Below, one piece after another: positions 42,652 to 51,103 of a stretch of 64,000 nucleotides of DNA (positions within the stretch are counted from its first letter, which is position 1; each line of letters begins with the position of its first letter). The position numbers and the translations under genes were made by a program. The stretch covers positions 1,550,001 to 1,614,000 of the forward strand of contig NZ_JACHMX010000001.1 of assembly GCF_014205155.1 (NCBI RefSeq), given 5' to 3'. The stretch is from Amycolatopsis umgeniensis. Lineage in GTDB: Bacteria; Actinomycetota; Actinomycetes; Mycobacteriales; Pseudonocardiaceae. Below the pieces are notes generated by a model. That model did not search any database. It saw only the letters and a program-made list of their open reading frames with translations, and was not told the DNA's origin.

Positions 42652-43644
42652 TCAGCTGGTCGTGACCCACGGGTTGGGGCGGCAGGCCGCTCCGTCCGGG
42701 CGGACTTTCGCCGCCGCTTCGGGCTCCGCGCGGTTGAGATCCGCGACATAGCCGTTGGACAGTCCGAAGGTCTGCTGCATCATCACCGGTGCCACGGCCC
42801 CGTTCGCGGGACAACCGACGTGCCCGTGGCCGAGGGCGTGACCCACCTCGTGGTTGACCGCGTACCGGTGATACCCCAGAAGATCGCCCTCGAACGAATG
42901 GGCGCCGCGGACCCACCGAGCGAGGTTGACGACGACTCGGTGGTCATGGGTGAGATAGCACGACGAGTCGTAGGGAATCTCGAACCCGCACAGGTCCGGG
43001 CGACGACTCGTGGTCTGGCTGGTGAGACTGATCCGGAACGACGGAACGGCAGCAGGATCATCGATCCGCCGGAGTGAGACGTCGTCGAGCCCGATCCAGC
43101 CACGCGGGTCCACGAGGATCGAATCCACCTCGGCGGCGAACGAGGGGAAGTCGATTCCGTCCTCGATCTCGACGGTATAGGTCAGTTGCCGTGTCCCGGT
43201 ACCGGCCACCGCACCACTCGTACCGGGCAGGACGCGCCAGGTTCCCGCGCCCGCCGACGGGAAGGGAGGGCCGTCCGGCAACGCGGCGGGCTCTGACGGA
43301 GGGACGGTCGGCTGACTGACTGTCGGCTGAGGAGAAAACTTCGGCTCAGGGAAACCCGGCGCGACTTGAGTATCGATGGCGAAGGGCGCCAGGAAGAGCG
43401 CCGAGGAAAGTGCCAGGGCGATGAAGATGACGGCCGGTGGCCACCACGTCCGGTCGGCCTCCGACGCCTTCCGCGGCGTGCGAGGCGTGGCCATCTTGGG
43501 GCGGTGTGCCGGCAAGCGGTGCTTGGGAGGCGGCGCCGGTGCGGCGCTCGCGCGAACCAGCGGTTTGGTCAAAGGAGCACGAGGTTGTGGCAGCCAGTCG
43601 ACGACTCCACCGTCGCGTCGCACGTGCGCGGGCTCAGTAGGCAA
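42652..43644 (-). CDS. DUF3152 membrane-anchored metalloprotease-like protein
   Basis: 330 residues. A Pro-rich cytoplasmic N-terminus precedes a membrane helix (about 68-90), then a Pro linker and an exterior DUF3152 domain. The zinc signature is 'NHEVGHALGHGH' (HExxHxxxxxH form), with 'GSC'-like cysteine pairs in 'DLCGFEIPYDSSCYL' and 'GHVGCP'. The fold is that of a metzincin-like peptidase of unknown substrate. The start is TTG 43644, overlapping the preceding stop by 11 bases, or GTG 43623. Cotranscribed with the deacetylase gene. Confidence 0.82.
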   Translation of the reverse strand: MPTEPAHVRRDGGVVDWLPQPRAPLTKPLVRASAAPAPPPKHRLPAHRPKMATPRTPRKASEADRTWWPPAVIFIALALSSALFLAPFAIDTQVAPGFPEPKFSPQPTVSQPTVPPSEPAALPDGPPFPSAGAGTWRVLPGTSGAVAGTGTRQLTYTVEIEDGIDFPSFAAEVDSILVDPRGWIGLDDVSLRRIDDPAAVPSFRISLTSQTTSRRPDLCGFEIPYDSSCYLTHDHRVVVNLARWVRGAHSFEGDLLGYHRYAVNHEVGHALGHGHVGCPANGAVAPVMMQQTFGLSNGYVADLNRAEPEAAAKVRPDGAACRPNPWVTTS

Positions 43645-44632
43645 GGCTCACACTCGCACAAGCCGTCGCGGGGGTGACGTCGGACCGGGGAAACGACACC
43701 GTCTCCGGGTCGCCGTCCGAGGTGTACCGATGCCCGGTGGGCGAACCGAGTTCGTCGAGCCAGTGGGCCGAGCCGTATTCCGCTTCCGGGCCGGTCGCCT
43801 GTGACCGGATCCGAGGGATCGCCGCGGGTTCGAAGGCGCGGGAGCACGGGGACGGTGCCGGCCCGGCACCTACGAGCAGCGCGCCGCGGTACGCATAACC
43901 CGGTCCTTGCAGCGCCAGGCCTTCTCGCCGGGGCTGCGCGCCATACGGCAGCGCGAGCGTGCCGGGTTCGTAACCGGGAACAGCCCGCCTGATGAGGACG
44001 TCTCCCTCGGCGATCGCCGCTGTCGCCGAAGCCTCGTCCGCCCGGCGCAGGTTCGTGTGCTTGGCGGTGTGGTTGCCGATCTCGAAGTGATGGTCGGACA
44101 GCCAGCGCAGCGCGCGTTCGTCCCCGCCGAAGGGGCGCTCGTTGACGTACAGGCTGGCGACCGGCCGGAACCGGGGGTGCGCGGCCGCGACATCCATCAG
44201 GATCCGCACGGCGGTCCCCGGCGCCGGCTGCCCTTCCGGGGTGAGGGTGAGCACACTCGGGTCACCGTCATCGAAGGTCAGCACGACCGGATGCGTGCCG
44301 GCGGGCAGATCGAGCCGCCTGCTCACCAGTTCGGCCGTGGTGATCGGCACGTAGTCCTCGGCGGCGAGCCGTTCCAGCTCCGCCGCGAAGTCGGCGGGGG
44401 TGCGGTCGTAGACCGATCTCGGTTTCGCGACGAGCCGGTGATACATCAGGATCGGTATCCGGCCGAGTTCGTCGGCGGCCACCTGACGCGCGAAAGCCGG
44501 TGTGACCCGTGGCGGTGCGACCGCGGGGGCGGTTCCCAGTTCCGGCGGCGGAGTGGCCGCCGGAGCTGGAGCCCCGCATGCCGACGCGAGGACGACGGCG
44601 GCCCCCGCGCCGAGCCGGAGAAGGAAGGACAT
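43634..44632 (-). CDS. Polysaccharide deacetylase family lipoprotein
   Basis: 332 residues. A short signal ends 'VLASACGAP', a likely lipobox, so the enzyme is probably anchored outside. The NodB domain starts 'IPILMYHRLV', with the metal and base motif 'VLTFDDGDPS' and 'HFEIGNHTAKHTNL' (HxxxH). It would remove N-acetyl groups from peptidoglycan or an exopolysaccharide. The start ATG 44632 has only a weak ribosome site; GTG 44677 upstream is an alternative. Divergent from another 'ACGAP' lipoprotein. Confidence 0.85.
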   Translation of the reverse strand: MSFLLRLGAGAAVVLASACGAPAPAATPPPELGTAPAVAPPRVTPAFARQVAADELGRIPILMYHRLVAKPRSVYDRTPADFAAELERLAAEDYVPITTAELVSRRLDLPAGTHPVVLTFDDGDPSVLTLTPEGQPAPGTAVRILMDVAAAHPRFRPVASLYVNERPFGGDERALRWLSDHHFEIGNHTAKHTNLRRADEASATAAIAEGDVLIRRAVPGYEPGTLALPYGAQPRREGLALQGPGYAYRGALLVGAGPAPSPCSRAFEPAAIPRIRSQATGPEAEYGSAHWLDELGSPTGHRYTSDGDPETVSFPRSDVTPATACASVSLAY

Positions 44633-44878
44633 TCCGGAAGTGTGCTGCCGGAACCGGCGACGGGCGCCCGGATCCACCGAGTCGGGTGAGTGCGAAATCT
44701 GTTGTCCTCACGGGAAAAACGGCGTATCCGCAGCTGGAGACGCCTGCTCGGAAATCGGCCCCGGCACGATGTGGTGATCGCCTCGAGCCGGGTTTACCCG
44801 GTGATCAACACGGGTATTTTCCCGCTCTGGTCCCGAAATCGCGATCAGCCACCGCGACGCAGTCTTGAAGGAGACCGG

Positions 44879-45799
44879 ATGCCCGAGCAGAGCCGCCGCT
44901 TCATCCTCACCGTCGGCCTGGCGGGACTCGCGGCGAGCGCGTGTGGCGCGCCCCCGCGGGGCTCCGCACTGGCCGCGCCCAGGACTCCCGCTCCACCCGC
45001 GGCACCGGCCGTCGCCCAGCCACCCGCCGATCCCCTCGCCTCGAACCTGCTGATCGGCTTCTGCGGGGCACCCGGCGCGAAGGCGCTCGGCCGGATGACC
45101 GGGGACCTCGCGGCCGCGAGCCGCGAGCTCCGGAAACAGATCGGGACCTTTCCGCCGGGGCGGCCGGTCACGCCGGTCGTCGAATTGATAGCCACCACCG
45201 TGCACCGGTCGCCCGGAGCGGACGGGATGTACCGCAGCCGGTGCACCGACGAGACCGTGCGGGAGTATCTCGACGCGGCACGTGCGCTGAACGGGTTGCT
45301 GCTGCTGGACATCCAGCCCGGCCGTGCGGATTTCCTTCCCGAGGTGCAGGCCTACGAACGCTGGCTGAAGGAACCCGACGTCGGCGTCGCACTCGATCCC
45401 GAATGGGCGGTCGAACCAGGCGTGGTACCCGGGAAGAAGTTCGGGCGCACCACCGGCGCCGAGCTCGACGGGGTCGCCCGCTATCTCGGCGAACTGGCAC
45501 AGCTTCACCGGCTGCCCGCCAAGGTCATGGTCTACCACCAAGTGGCTTCCTCGGTGGTGCGCGACGAGGGCCTCCTGAAGCCCCACCCAGGCGTCTCGGT
45601 GGTGAAGGTCGTCGACGGGATCGGGTCCGCCACCGCCAAGAAGGCGACCTGGAAAACACTCATGCCAGGCAAACCCGGCCACGTACGGTCCGGCTTCAAA
45701 CTCTTCTTCGACGAAGACACCCGCCGAGGTGCGGCCTTGATGACGCCGGCGGAAGTACTCGCGCTGACGCCGAGCCCGGCTTACGTCCTCTACGAATAG
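44879..45799 (+). CDS. Secreted lipoprotein of unknown function
   Basis: 306 residues with a lipoprotein signal ('LTVGLAGLAASACGAP'), nearly the same end as the divergent deacetylase. The body has 'LLIGFCGAPGAKALGRM', 'LLLLDIQPGRADFLPEV', 'VGVALDPEWAV' and 'LPAKVMVYHQV', spaced like the strands of a TIM barrel. It belongs to a conserved actinobacterial family whose function I cannot name. Acidic residues at strand ends (LDIQPG, LDPEW) suggest a hydrolase-like site. AAGGAG lies five bases before ATG 44879. Confidence 0.75.
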   Translation: MPEQSRRFILTVGLAGLAASACGAPPRGSALAAPRTPAPPAAPAVAQPPADPLASNLLIGFCGAPGAKALGRMTGDLAAASRELRKQIGTFPPGRPVTPVVELIATTVHRSPGADGMYRSRCTDETVREYLDAARALNGLLLLDIQPGRADFLPEVQAYERWLKEPDVGVALDPEWAVEPGVVPGKKFGRTTGAELDGVARYLGELAQLHRLPAKVMVYHQVASSVVRDEGLLKPHPGVSVVKVVDGIGSATAKKATWKTLMPGKPGHVRSGFKLFFDEDTRRGAALMTPAEVLALTPSPAYVLYE

Positions 45800-46306
45800 G
45801 CCGGCCGAACCGGCGATTTCCGCCGCCGCCACCGCCACATTCCGCCCATTCCGCAGGAACGGGTATTTCTGTCGCGCGACACCGATCATGTTCAGCCCGA
45901 TCCCGTTCTTTCCCTCAGACCACCCGATGGCCACTCAGTGCCACGAAGTCACCCTGCCCGCACTCACTCGTTCGCGTCACATGTCGGGAGTTTTCACGGA
46001 CAGTAGAGAAATGCCGGACAGGCCACTCCGACCACTTCACCTGATCGTGTCGTTTGGAGCGGGACCTGCTGGGTAATCATCGGAGTTTCCACTGCTTCAA
46101 AAAGCCACTCTTAGGAAGGTTCTCACCCGAAGGCTCTTTTCACTCGGGCTCGGCTTCGCTAATGTCATCGGCGGTCGAAAATACGGCCCCACACTTCGAG
46201 ACACGCTGAAGGTGCGATTCGCACCGATTACGCGAACGTCCGACGCGGGTCACGCCGGACGTTCGCAGAGGGAGACAGATCTGGGCGGTTTCAGCCAGAG
46301 GCCTGG
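45800..46306. other. Intergenic region, no gene seen
   Basis: 507 bases. Only the terminator at 46232-46266 is recognisable. The stretch 45880-46140 is relatively AT-rich with no ribosome site before any open frame. The reverse-strand frame 46140-46469 is a shadow. Confidence 0.5.
46232..46266 (-). terminator. Hairpin terminator after the WGxxGxxG protein gene
   Basis: Perfect 11-bp stem GCGAACGTCCG and complement with a 13-base loop, about 40 bases beyond the reverse-strand stop codon at 46307. Confidence 0.65.
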
Positions 46307-46657
46307 TCAGGCACCCGGAGGCTGACGCCGCGGCTCGGCGGGCGGATAGGTATTGACCGGCGGGGCATCCGCCCCGGGGGTCGGATATCCGGTCATCGCA
46401 CCGGCCTTCGGTCCTCGTCGGGCGAGGCCGGCGAGACCGAGCAGGCCCACCAAGCCGAGCAGGCCCCACAGGCCGTTGTCACCTCGATCGGCATCGGGTC
46501 GTTCGTCCCTGTTCCCGTCGCCGTCGTCGTCCACAGGCTGTGCCAGCGGCACCGCGGGCCCCTGCACCTCCGCCGCCGACACCGGAACACCCCCGGTCAG
46601 CAGGACGGCGGCGGAGGCCGCACACGCGCAGACCGTCTTCCGTAATGCGCTCTTCAT
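46307..46657 (-). CDS. Small exported WGxxGxxG-type protein
   Basis: 116 residues. Signal peptide (1-28, 'CACAASAAVLLTGGVPVSA'), an acidic calcium-loop-like segment ('DDDGDGNRDERPDADRGD'), then a Gly/Leu hydrophobic helix 'LWGLLGLVGLLGLAGLARR' that fits the WGxxGxxG pattern of actinobacterial surface proteins, and a Pro-rich cytoplasmic tail. It is probably a membrane-anchored surface protein. ATG 46657 has AAGGA upstream; the longer frame to 46714 has none. Confidence 0.75.
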   Translation of the reverse strand: MKSALRKTVCACAASAAVLLTGGVPVSAAEVQGPAVPLAQPVDDDGDGNRDERPDADRGDNGLWGLLGLVGLLGLAGLARRGPKAGAMTGYPTPGADAPPVNTYPPAEPRRQPPGA

Positions 46658-46938
46658 TTCGATCCTTCTTTCGAATTCGATGACGGGTGGCCACTCGGCC
46701 TGGCATACCCGCACCGGGCGAGTTCACACCGGACTTCATGAGAACGTGTGGGAATTCAGTTCGCCCGACCCGGATTTCGCCGGGATTCTTCCGTCGCTAG
46801 TATGACAATCGGTTCAAACAGGAGCCGTGGAAGTACGGGTCGTGTCCACACGTCCCCCGCGGCCGTCCTTCCTTGTTCGCGCAACTGCGCATCCTTTCGG
46901 CGAACAACCTGGTCCATATCTGGTGACCTGGGGGGAAA

Positions 46939-47280
46939 TTGAACGACAGTCATGTGATCGCGCCCTTGGGCGCGGCTTTCACGCCACGCCTGGTCTGCAC
47001 CGCCGGAGACCGGCTGATCCATCCGGCGGACAGCCACAACGACCTCGCCCGCATCGTCGTGCGCTGGGCCCGAACCTGGGTTCCGGAGACCTGGCCGGCA
47101 CGCCGGTACTTCACTTCGCTGGGCATCGGTGACGACGAAAACCCTTGCTACGCCGACAAGGACGTCGCGGGCTGGTTGCTGCTGCAACCTCGTCCCGGCT
47201 CCCTTGCCTGGCGGGTGCGCTCGGGGGAGATCGACGTCGCGATGGCGCTCACGGCCGAAGCGGAAGCCTGGCCCGAGTAA
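46939..47280 (+). CDS. Hypothetical protein, 113 residues
   Basis: Start TTG 46939 directly behind GGGGGAAA; GTG 46954 is an alternative. The protein has no signal peptide or membrane segment. 'HNDLARIVVRWARTWVPETW' and 'CYADKDVAGWLLLQPRPGS' are Trp/Arg-rich and helical. I do not recognise the family. A hairpin terminator follows 19 bases after the stop, supporting a single-gene unit. Confidence 0.55.
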   Translation: MNDSHVIAPLGAAFTPRLVCTAGDRLIHPADSHNDLARIVVRWARTWVPETWPARRYFTSLGIGDDENPCYADKDVAGWLLLQPRPGSLAWRVRSGEIDVAMALTAEAEAWPE

Positions 47281-47587
47281 AGAGAATCAACCGGCGGCAG
47301 CCCTGCTTCGCTCACTTCACGACGAAGCAGGGCTATTCGTCGTGCCAAAATGATTCTTGCCGGGCAAAACGTTCCGTCGTCCACCGCGTCGAGCAGTTAC
47401 CGAACCCCCGGGAAATACACTTGACCCGATCGGACCACAGATTACGCGGTCAACGGACCGCAGTGCCCACACGATGGTGGAACGACGTGGAAAAGGCGGT
47501 CGATCGTCAGTACGTTTCCTCACACTGGACGGAAACACACCTTTGCTGCCGTCCCGCACGACGCGATCTGTCTAATCAAGGAGAATC
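47281..47587. other. Intergenic region before chaplin-like gene 1
   Basis: 307 bases with the terminator at 47299-47334. A TTGACC element at 47421 has no good -10 partner. The AAGGAG ribosome site of the next gene starts at 47578. Otherwise nothing recognisable. Confidence 0.5.
47299..47334 (+). terminator. Hairpin terminator after the 113-residue protein gene
   Basis: Perfect 12-bp stem AGCCCTGCTTCG and complement, 12-base loop, 19 bases after the stop codon. Confidence 0.7.
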
Positions 47588-47929
47588 ATGCTGAAGAAAA
47601 TCGGTTTCGTCGCGGCCGCCATGGCCGCCGGAGCGATCCTGAGCGGCGGCATCGCGTCCGCCGACACCCCGGACTGGGGCTACGACCACAGCGGCCAGGT
47701 GGGCTTGGTCAACGCGAACAACGTCGACCTCCTCCACAACGTCAACGCCGTGGTCGGTGCGTGTGGCAACGACGTGAACGTGCTCGGGGTCCAGGTTCCG
47801 ATCCGCAATTCGCTCAACGGCATCGGTGTTCCGATCCTGTCGCCGGGTGCGCACGAGGCCAGTGGCGAGTCCCCCTACAACTGCGCCGCCGGTGGCATCA
47901 CCGACGGTGGCACGCTGCAGGGCAACTGA
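47588..47929 (+). CDS. Chaplin-like small secreted protein 1
   Basis: 113 residues with a signal peptide (1-25, 'AAAMAAGAILSGGIASA'). The mature part has 'GQVGLVNANNVDLLHNVNAV' and 'GACGNDVNVLGVQVPIRN', close to the chaplin core (CGNxVNVIG), then 'GIGVPILSPG', 'PYNCAAGG' and 'DGGTLQGN'. Two cysteines could form one disulfide as in chaplins. The order of motifs differs from Streptomyces chaplins, so it is called chaplin-like only. Two paralogues lie at 48241 and 52472. Likely a surface-active wall protein. AAGGAG at 47578. Confidence 0.75.
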   Translation: MLKKIGFVAAAMAAGAILSGGIASADTPDWGYDHSGQVGLVNANNVDLLHNVNAVVGACGNDVNVLGVQVPIRNSLNGIGVPILSPGAHEASGESPYNCAAGGITDGGTLQGN

Positions 47930-48012
47930 TCTCCCTGCCGAAGCCTTTCGCGGTGGTGCGCGGAAACAGGCTGAGGCAAGGGGTCCGGCGGTTCGCACCG
48001 AGTTCGTAAAGC

Positions 48013-48063
48013 GCGCCCGGAACACGAAGAAGAGATGCACACTCCGCTTCGTGTTCCGGGCGC
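48013..48063 (+). terminator. Perfect 17-bp hairpin after chaplin-like gene 1
   Basis: GCGCCCGGAACACGAAG and its exact complement around a 17-base loop, 84 bases beyond the stop codon. Strong enough for intrinsic termination or 3'-end protection. Confidence 0.7.
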
Positions 48064-48088
48064 ATCGCGACGCGGGGTGACGTCGGCA

Positions 48089-48134
48089 CGGGTGGGACCG
48101 GTCCATCCGCCCAGGAGTGCACCGGTCCCACCCG
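48089..48134. terminator. Second perfect hairpin (14 bp) between chaplin-like genes
   Basis: CGGGTGGGACCGGT and its exact complement around an 18-base loop, 25 bases after the previous hairpin. Possible backup terminator or leader structure of chaplin-like gene 2. Confidence 0.55.
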
Positions 48135-48240
48135 GCGTGAACGCACCATAACCAACGTCCCCGAGCACGGCGAACCGGAGTTTCGCCGCCCGGGTTCCCT
48201 CTCACCGGGTTTGTCCGGTGGGTTTTCCTAGGAGTTTTCT

Positions 48241-48591
48241 GTGATCAAGCAGCTTGGGTTCGTCGCTACCGCTTTGGCCGCCGGGATGGCGTTCGCGGGT
48301 GGGTCGGCGTCGGCGGAAGGTATCACTGTCGCGGGCCACCCGGTGGACCACAACGAGCAGATCGGGCTCGCGAACGTGCAGAATCTGGACGCGGTCCACA
48401 ATCTGAACGTGGTCGGTGGTGTGTGTGACAACAACGTGAACGTGCTCGGGGTCCAGGTCCCGGTGCGTGATGTGGCCGAGGGTATCGCTGTGCCCGTGTT
48501 GTCCCCGGGTGAGACCGAGGCCGAAGGAGCCACTCCGGACAACTGTGCCGGTGGCGGCATCGTAGACGGCGGGACCGTCCAGGAGAACTGA
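48241..48591 (+). CDS. Chaplin-like small secreted protein 2
   Basis: 116 residues from GTG 48241, with AGGAG at 48231-48235 upstream. Signal peptide 1-25 ('ALAAGMAFAGGSASA'). The core 'GVCDNNVNVLGVQVPVRD' and the tail 'PDNCAGGGIVDGGTVQEN' match its paralogues; 'NLDAVHNLNVVGG' precedes the core. It is the most divergent of the three. Followed directly by a terminator. Confidence 0.75.
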   Translation: MIKQLGFVATALAAGMAFAGGSASAEGITVAGHPVDHNEQIGLANVQNLDAVHNLNVVGGVCDNNVNVLGVQVPVRDVAEGIAVPVLSPGETEAEGATPDNCAGGGIVDGGTVQEN

Positions 48592-48605
48592 GCGATCTCG
48601 CTACC

Positions 48606-48638
48606 AGCCGCCGCGCGGAGCCCCACCGCGCGGCGGCT
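48606..48638 (+). terminator. Hairpin terminator after chaplin-like gene 2
   Basis: Perfect 13-bp stem AGCCGCCGCGCGG and complement, 7-base loop, 14 bases after the stop codon, followed by TTCC. Confidence 0.75.
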
Positions 48639-48782
48639 TCCACGCGTCCTCCGTTCGGCACACCACTACCCCGCCATACTCCGGTGAATCCACCCGGACG
48701 GTGGCCCGGCCAAGTCCACGCTTCCCGGTGACAGCGCCGGAGTGAGCGTGCCGAGTTCTTCGCCAGGCCGAGAGAATCGTTC

Positions 48783-49724
48783 ATGAGAAACAAGATCCGC
48801 CTGCTGACCGTCGCGATCGTCGTCCTGTTGACCTTCACGGCCTGCCCGGCGGCATGGGCCGCCGGCGCACCTCGGCTCCTTCTCGGACAGGACTTCCCCG
48901 ATCCCGACATCGTCAAGACCGATGCCGGCTATTTCGCGTTCTCCACGAGCACCGGCGCGGTGAAAGTGCCGCTTGCCGGCGCGCCGGCGGCAGAGGGTCC
49001 TTGGCGTGTCATCGGTGATGCTCTCGCCGCCGTCCCGAAGTGGGCCAAGCCCGACGGCGGTTTCTGGGCTCCCGATGTGACCCGGCTTTCGGACGGCACC
49101 TTTCTGCTCTACTTCTCCGCGGCTGTCGCCCCGGGCGCGGAAATGTGCATCGGTACCGCCTCGGCGTCCAAAGTGGAGGGCCCGTACACCCCTGTCGGCG
49201 AGACGCCCCTCGTCTGCGTGGCCGGCGACGGCGGCGACATCGACCCACAGACCTTTGTGGACACCGACGGCACGCGATATCTCCTCTACAAGGCCGATGG
49301 TGGCACTGTCGGCCCGCCCGCGGCGATCTGGTCGCAGAAGATGCTTCCCGACGGCCGGACACCGATCGGGCCGCGCATCGAACTCCTGCGCGCCGATCTC
49401 ACTTCCGAGAAGGCGGTCGTCGAGGCACCGGCCGTGGTGAAGACCCCCGGCAAGTATCTGCTCTTCTACTCCGCCGACACCTTCCAGAGTTCCGGGTATC
49501 ACACGGGTTACGCCACCGCGCCCACGCTGAGCGGACCGTTCGTGAAGGCCGATGCCCAGTTCCTTTCCACCGATCTCCTCGGCGGCAAGGTCGACGCGCC
49601 CGGCGGCGCCGACGTGGTGGACGGTCACATCTTCTTTCACGGCTGGCTCGGTGGCGGTCGCACGGCTCGAGGCCTGTACGAACTCCCCCTCAGCTTCCCG
49701 AACGACGTCCCTCAGCTCGGGTGA
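48783..49724 (+). CDS. Secreted glycoside hydrolase family 43 protein
   Basis: 313 residues with an export signal (1-27; 'TFTAC' could be a weak lipobox). The five-bladed propeller of GH43 is shown by 'DFPDPDIVKTDAGYF' (catalytic base D40 region), 'GFWAPDVTRLSDGTFLLYFSA' (partly), 'GDIDPQTFVDTDG' (second Asp) and 'VVEAPAVVKTPGKYLLFYS' (catalytic acid Glu). The three carboxylates are in place. GH43 enzymes cleave arabinose, xylose or galactose linkages. In an actinomycete with an arabinogalactan wall both wall and plant polymers are possible targets. Confidence 0.88.
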   Translation: MRNKIRLLTVAIVVLLTFTACPAAWAAGAPRLLLGQDFPDPDIVKTDAGYFAFSTSTGAVKVPLAGAPAAEGPWRVIGDALAAVPKWAKPDGGFWAPDVTRLSDGTFLLYFSAAVAPGAEMCIGTASASKVEGPYTPVGETPLVCVAGDGGDIDPQTFVDTDGTRYLLYKADGGTVGPPAAIWSQKMLPDGRTPIGPRIELLRADLTSEKAVVEAPAVVKTPGKYLLFYSADTFQSSGYHTGYATAPTLSGPFVKADAQFLSTDLLGGKVDAPGGADVVDGHIFFHGWLGGGRTARGLYELPLSFPNDVPQLG

Positions 49725-49743
49725 CAGGCGGTCCCGAACGACA

Positions 49744-49791
49744 GCGAAGGCCCGGTGCGGAGGGAGGTCAGTTCCCGCACCGGGCCTTCGC
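49744..49791. terminator. Bidirectional hairpin terminator
   Basis: Perfect 17-bp stem GCGAAGGCCCGGTGCGG and complement around a 14-base loop, placed between two convergent stop codons (49724 and 49820). Confidence 0.8.
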
Positions 49792-49819
49792 CTGGGCACC
49801 CCGTCCGGGGTCCGGTCGG

Positions 49820-50290
49820 TTAACCGACCGGGACGGTCAGCCCACCAAGGAGGTCGTTCACCAGCGAAGACAGACTGATCAGCAAGCGTTGCAGCAGTGC
49901 GTTGAGCAAGCCCGCCACCGGAGGAAGCCCCGCGCGGGACTCCGGGTCCGCCGCCAATTCGTCGACGCCCCGTTTCGCCGTGGCGTTCTCCTGCTGGGCG
50001 GTGGCGGCGCTGTCCTTCGCGTCGGACTGGATCACGTACCGCTTGCCCTGCGCCAGATCGGTGAGCACCGGGGCGAGCCTGGCGAGGGTGGCCTGCGTCC
50101 CCGACACATCGCCGTTGTCCGCACGCGACACCAGGTTGTCGCGCATGGACTGCACCTCCGCCGCCACACTGGTGGTGCTGGACGCTCCTTTGCCGCCCGG
50201 TCCGCCTGCCACGGCCACACCGGCACCTGCCAGTGTCACGGAGGCCGCGGTGACGAAAACGGCCAGTGCCCGCGTCAGTTGACTTCTCAT
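49820..50290 (-). CDS. Small secreted helical protein
   Basis: 156 residues. Signal peptide 1-28 ('ALAVFVTAASVTLAGAGVAVA'). The mature protein is helical and Ala/Asp-rich ('VAAEVQSMRDNLVSRADNGD', 'LARLAPVLTDLAQG', 'DSAATAQQENATAKRGVDEL') and ends in a hydrophobic Leu-rich helix 'LLQRLLISLSSLVNDLLGG'. No known domain. The end could associate with membrane or surface. ATG 50290 has AGAGGAG; the longer frame to 50494 is unsupported. Confidence 0.65.
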   Translation of the reverse strand: MRSQLTRALAVFVTAASVTLAGAGVAVAGGPGGKGASSTTSVAAEVQSMRDNLVSRADNGDVSGTQATLARLAPVLTDLAQGKRYVIQSDAKDSAATAQQENATAKRGVDELAADPESRAGLPPVAGLLNALLQRLLISLSSLVNDLLGGLTVPVG

Positions 50291-51103
50291 TTCGCACTCC
50301 TCTGGATTACCGATGCCGACCGAATCATGGTGAACCTTCCACTCCGATAAAGCGAACGGACGCCATCGGATCGAACTCGGACGCAATTTCGCACCGTGTA
50401 CACCCGGAGCCGCACCGGCGAAACAAACGGGAAGTTCGCGTGAAACACGCCGAGGTGAACGGACCCGAATGGACACGCCGCGTAGCCGGACCACCCTGAC
50501 GGGCGCGCAATATCCACGCCTTGGCTGACTTCTCGCTTGCCGCTCGACACAACGTGCAGTACCTGAACTCCGTCGAGCTCACTTCGCATTCACCCGTCAG
50601 CGCTGTTTGGCCGACTTCGCACCGGGTAACCAGTCGATTTCCCCGCCACCGGAAAGACACTCGTAAGAATGGCCCTGCCACGAAACACTTCTAAGCCGGA
50701 AATCCGGCGACTAAAGTCAGTCCCGGCTGGAAAGTTCGACCTCTTGGCGCCGGGACCTAACACGAAAGCGTCGGCCGGACGGAATTCAGCGAAGGAACCG
50801 AAGGGCGCTTTCCCCGTATGACATGCGGGGAAAGCGCCCTTCGTCGCGTTAGACGAGTTGAGCGTGGGGAAAGTTCCCGTCATTACGGTTGACGCAGGGT
50901 TCGGGCGATACCGCGTCGGGGTCGGTTCGCCCTGGAAAAGCCAGCTGACGAAGGTACCGAACGGGTGCGATGCCGCCGGCGAACTTTGTCTCATGTTAGA
51001 TCCGGGTAATGTCCTTGAGCGGGCAGGATTCCCTGTCCGGAGTCGATTCTCGTGACTCAATTTCGTGTGAGGTATCACCAGCTCGGAAAGGATCACATTA
51101 ATC
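50291..51103. other. 813-base intergenic region
   Basis: No gene with a ribosome site is visible on either strand. The only structured element is the palindrome at 50799-50843. The segment 50985-51010 (CATGTTAGATCCGGGTAATG) is AT-rich and could contain promoter elements of the next gene, but no pair of boxes is convincing. Confidence 0.5.
50799..50843. repeat. Palindrome of a second family (CGAAGGGCGCTTTCCCC)
   Basis: Inverted repeat with an 18-bp arm CGAAGGGCGCTTTCCCCG, a short spacer and the exact complement. The arms differ from the GGGAC-centred family. No gene ends nearby, so a terminator role is not obvious. Confidence 0.75.

Larger units (their letters stand above)
47930..48240. other. 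Intergenic region with two large hairpins
   Basis: 311 bases between chaplin-like genes 1 and 2. It holds two perfect hairpins (48013-48063, 48089-48134) and a small one, CACCGG-GTTTGT-CCGGTG (48203-48220), just before the AGGAG ribosome site of gene 2. No promoter boxes are clear. Confidence 0.6.

Noticed and set aside
42356..42916. Small genes in the 42.1-42.65 kb gap
   Set aside because: Frames are Arg/Pro-rich, overlap on both strands and lack ribosome sites.
48203..48220. Riboswitch or attenuator before chaplin-like gene 2
   Set aside because: A lone 6-bp hairpin is too little to support a riboswitch.
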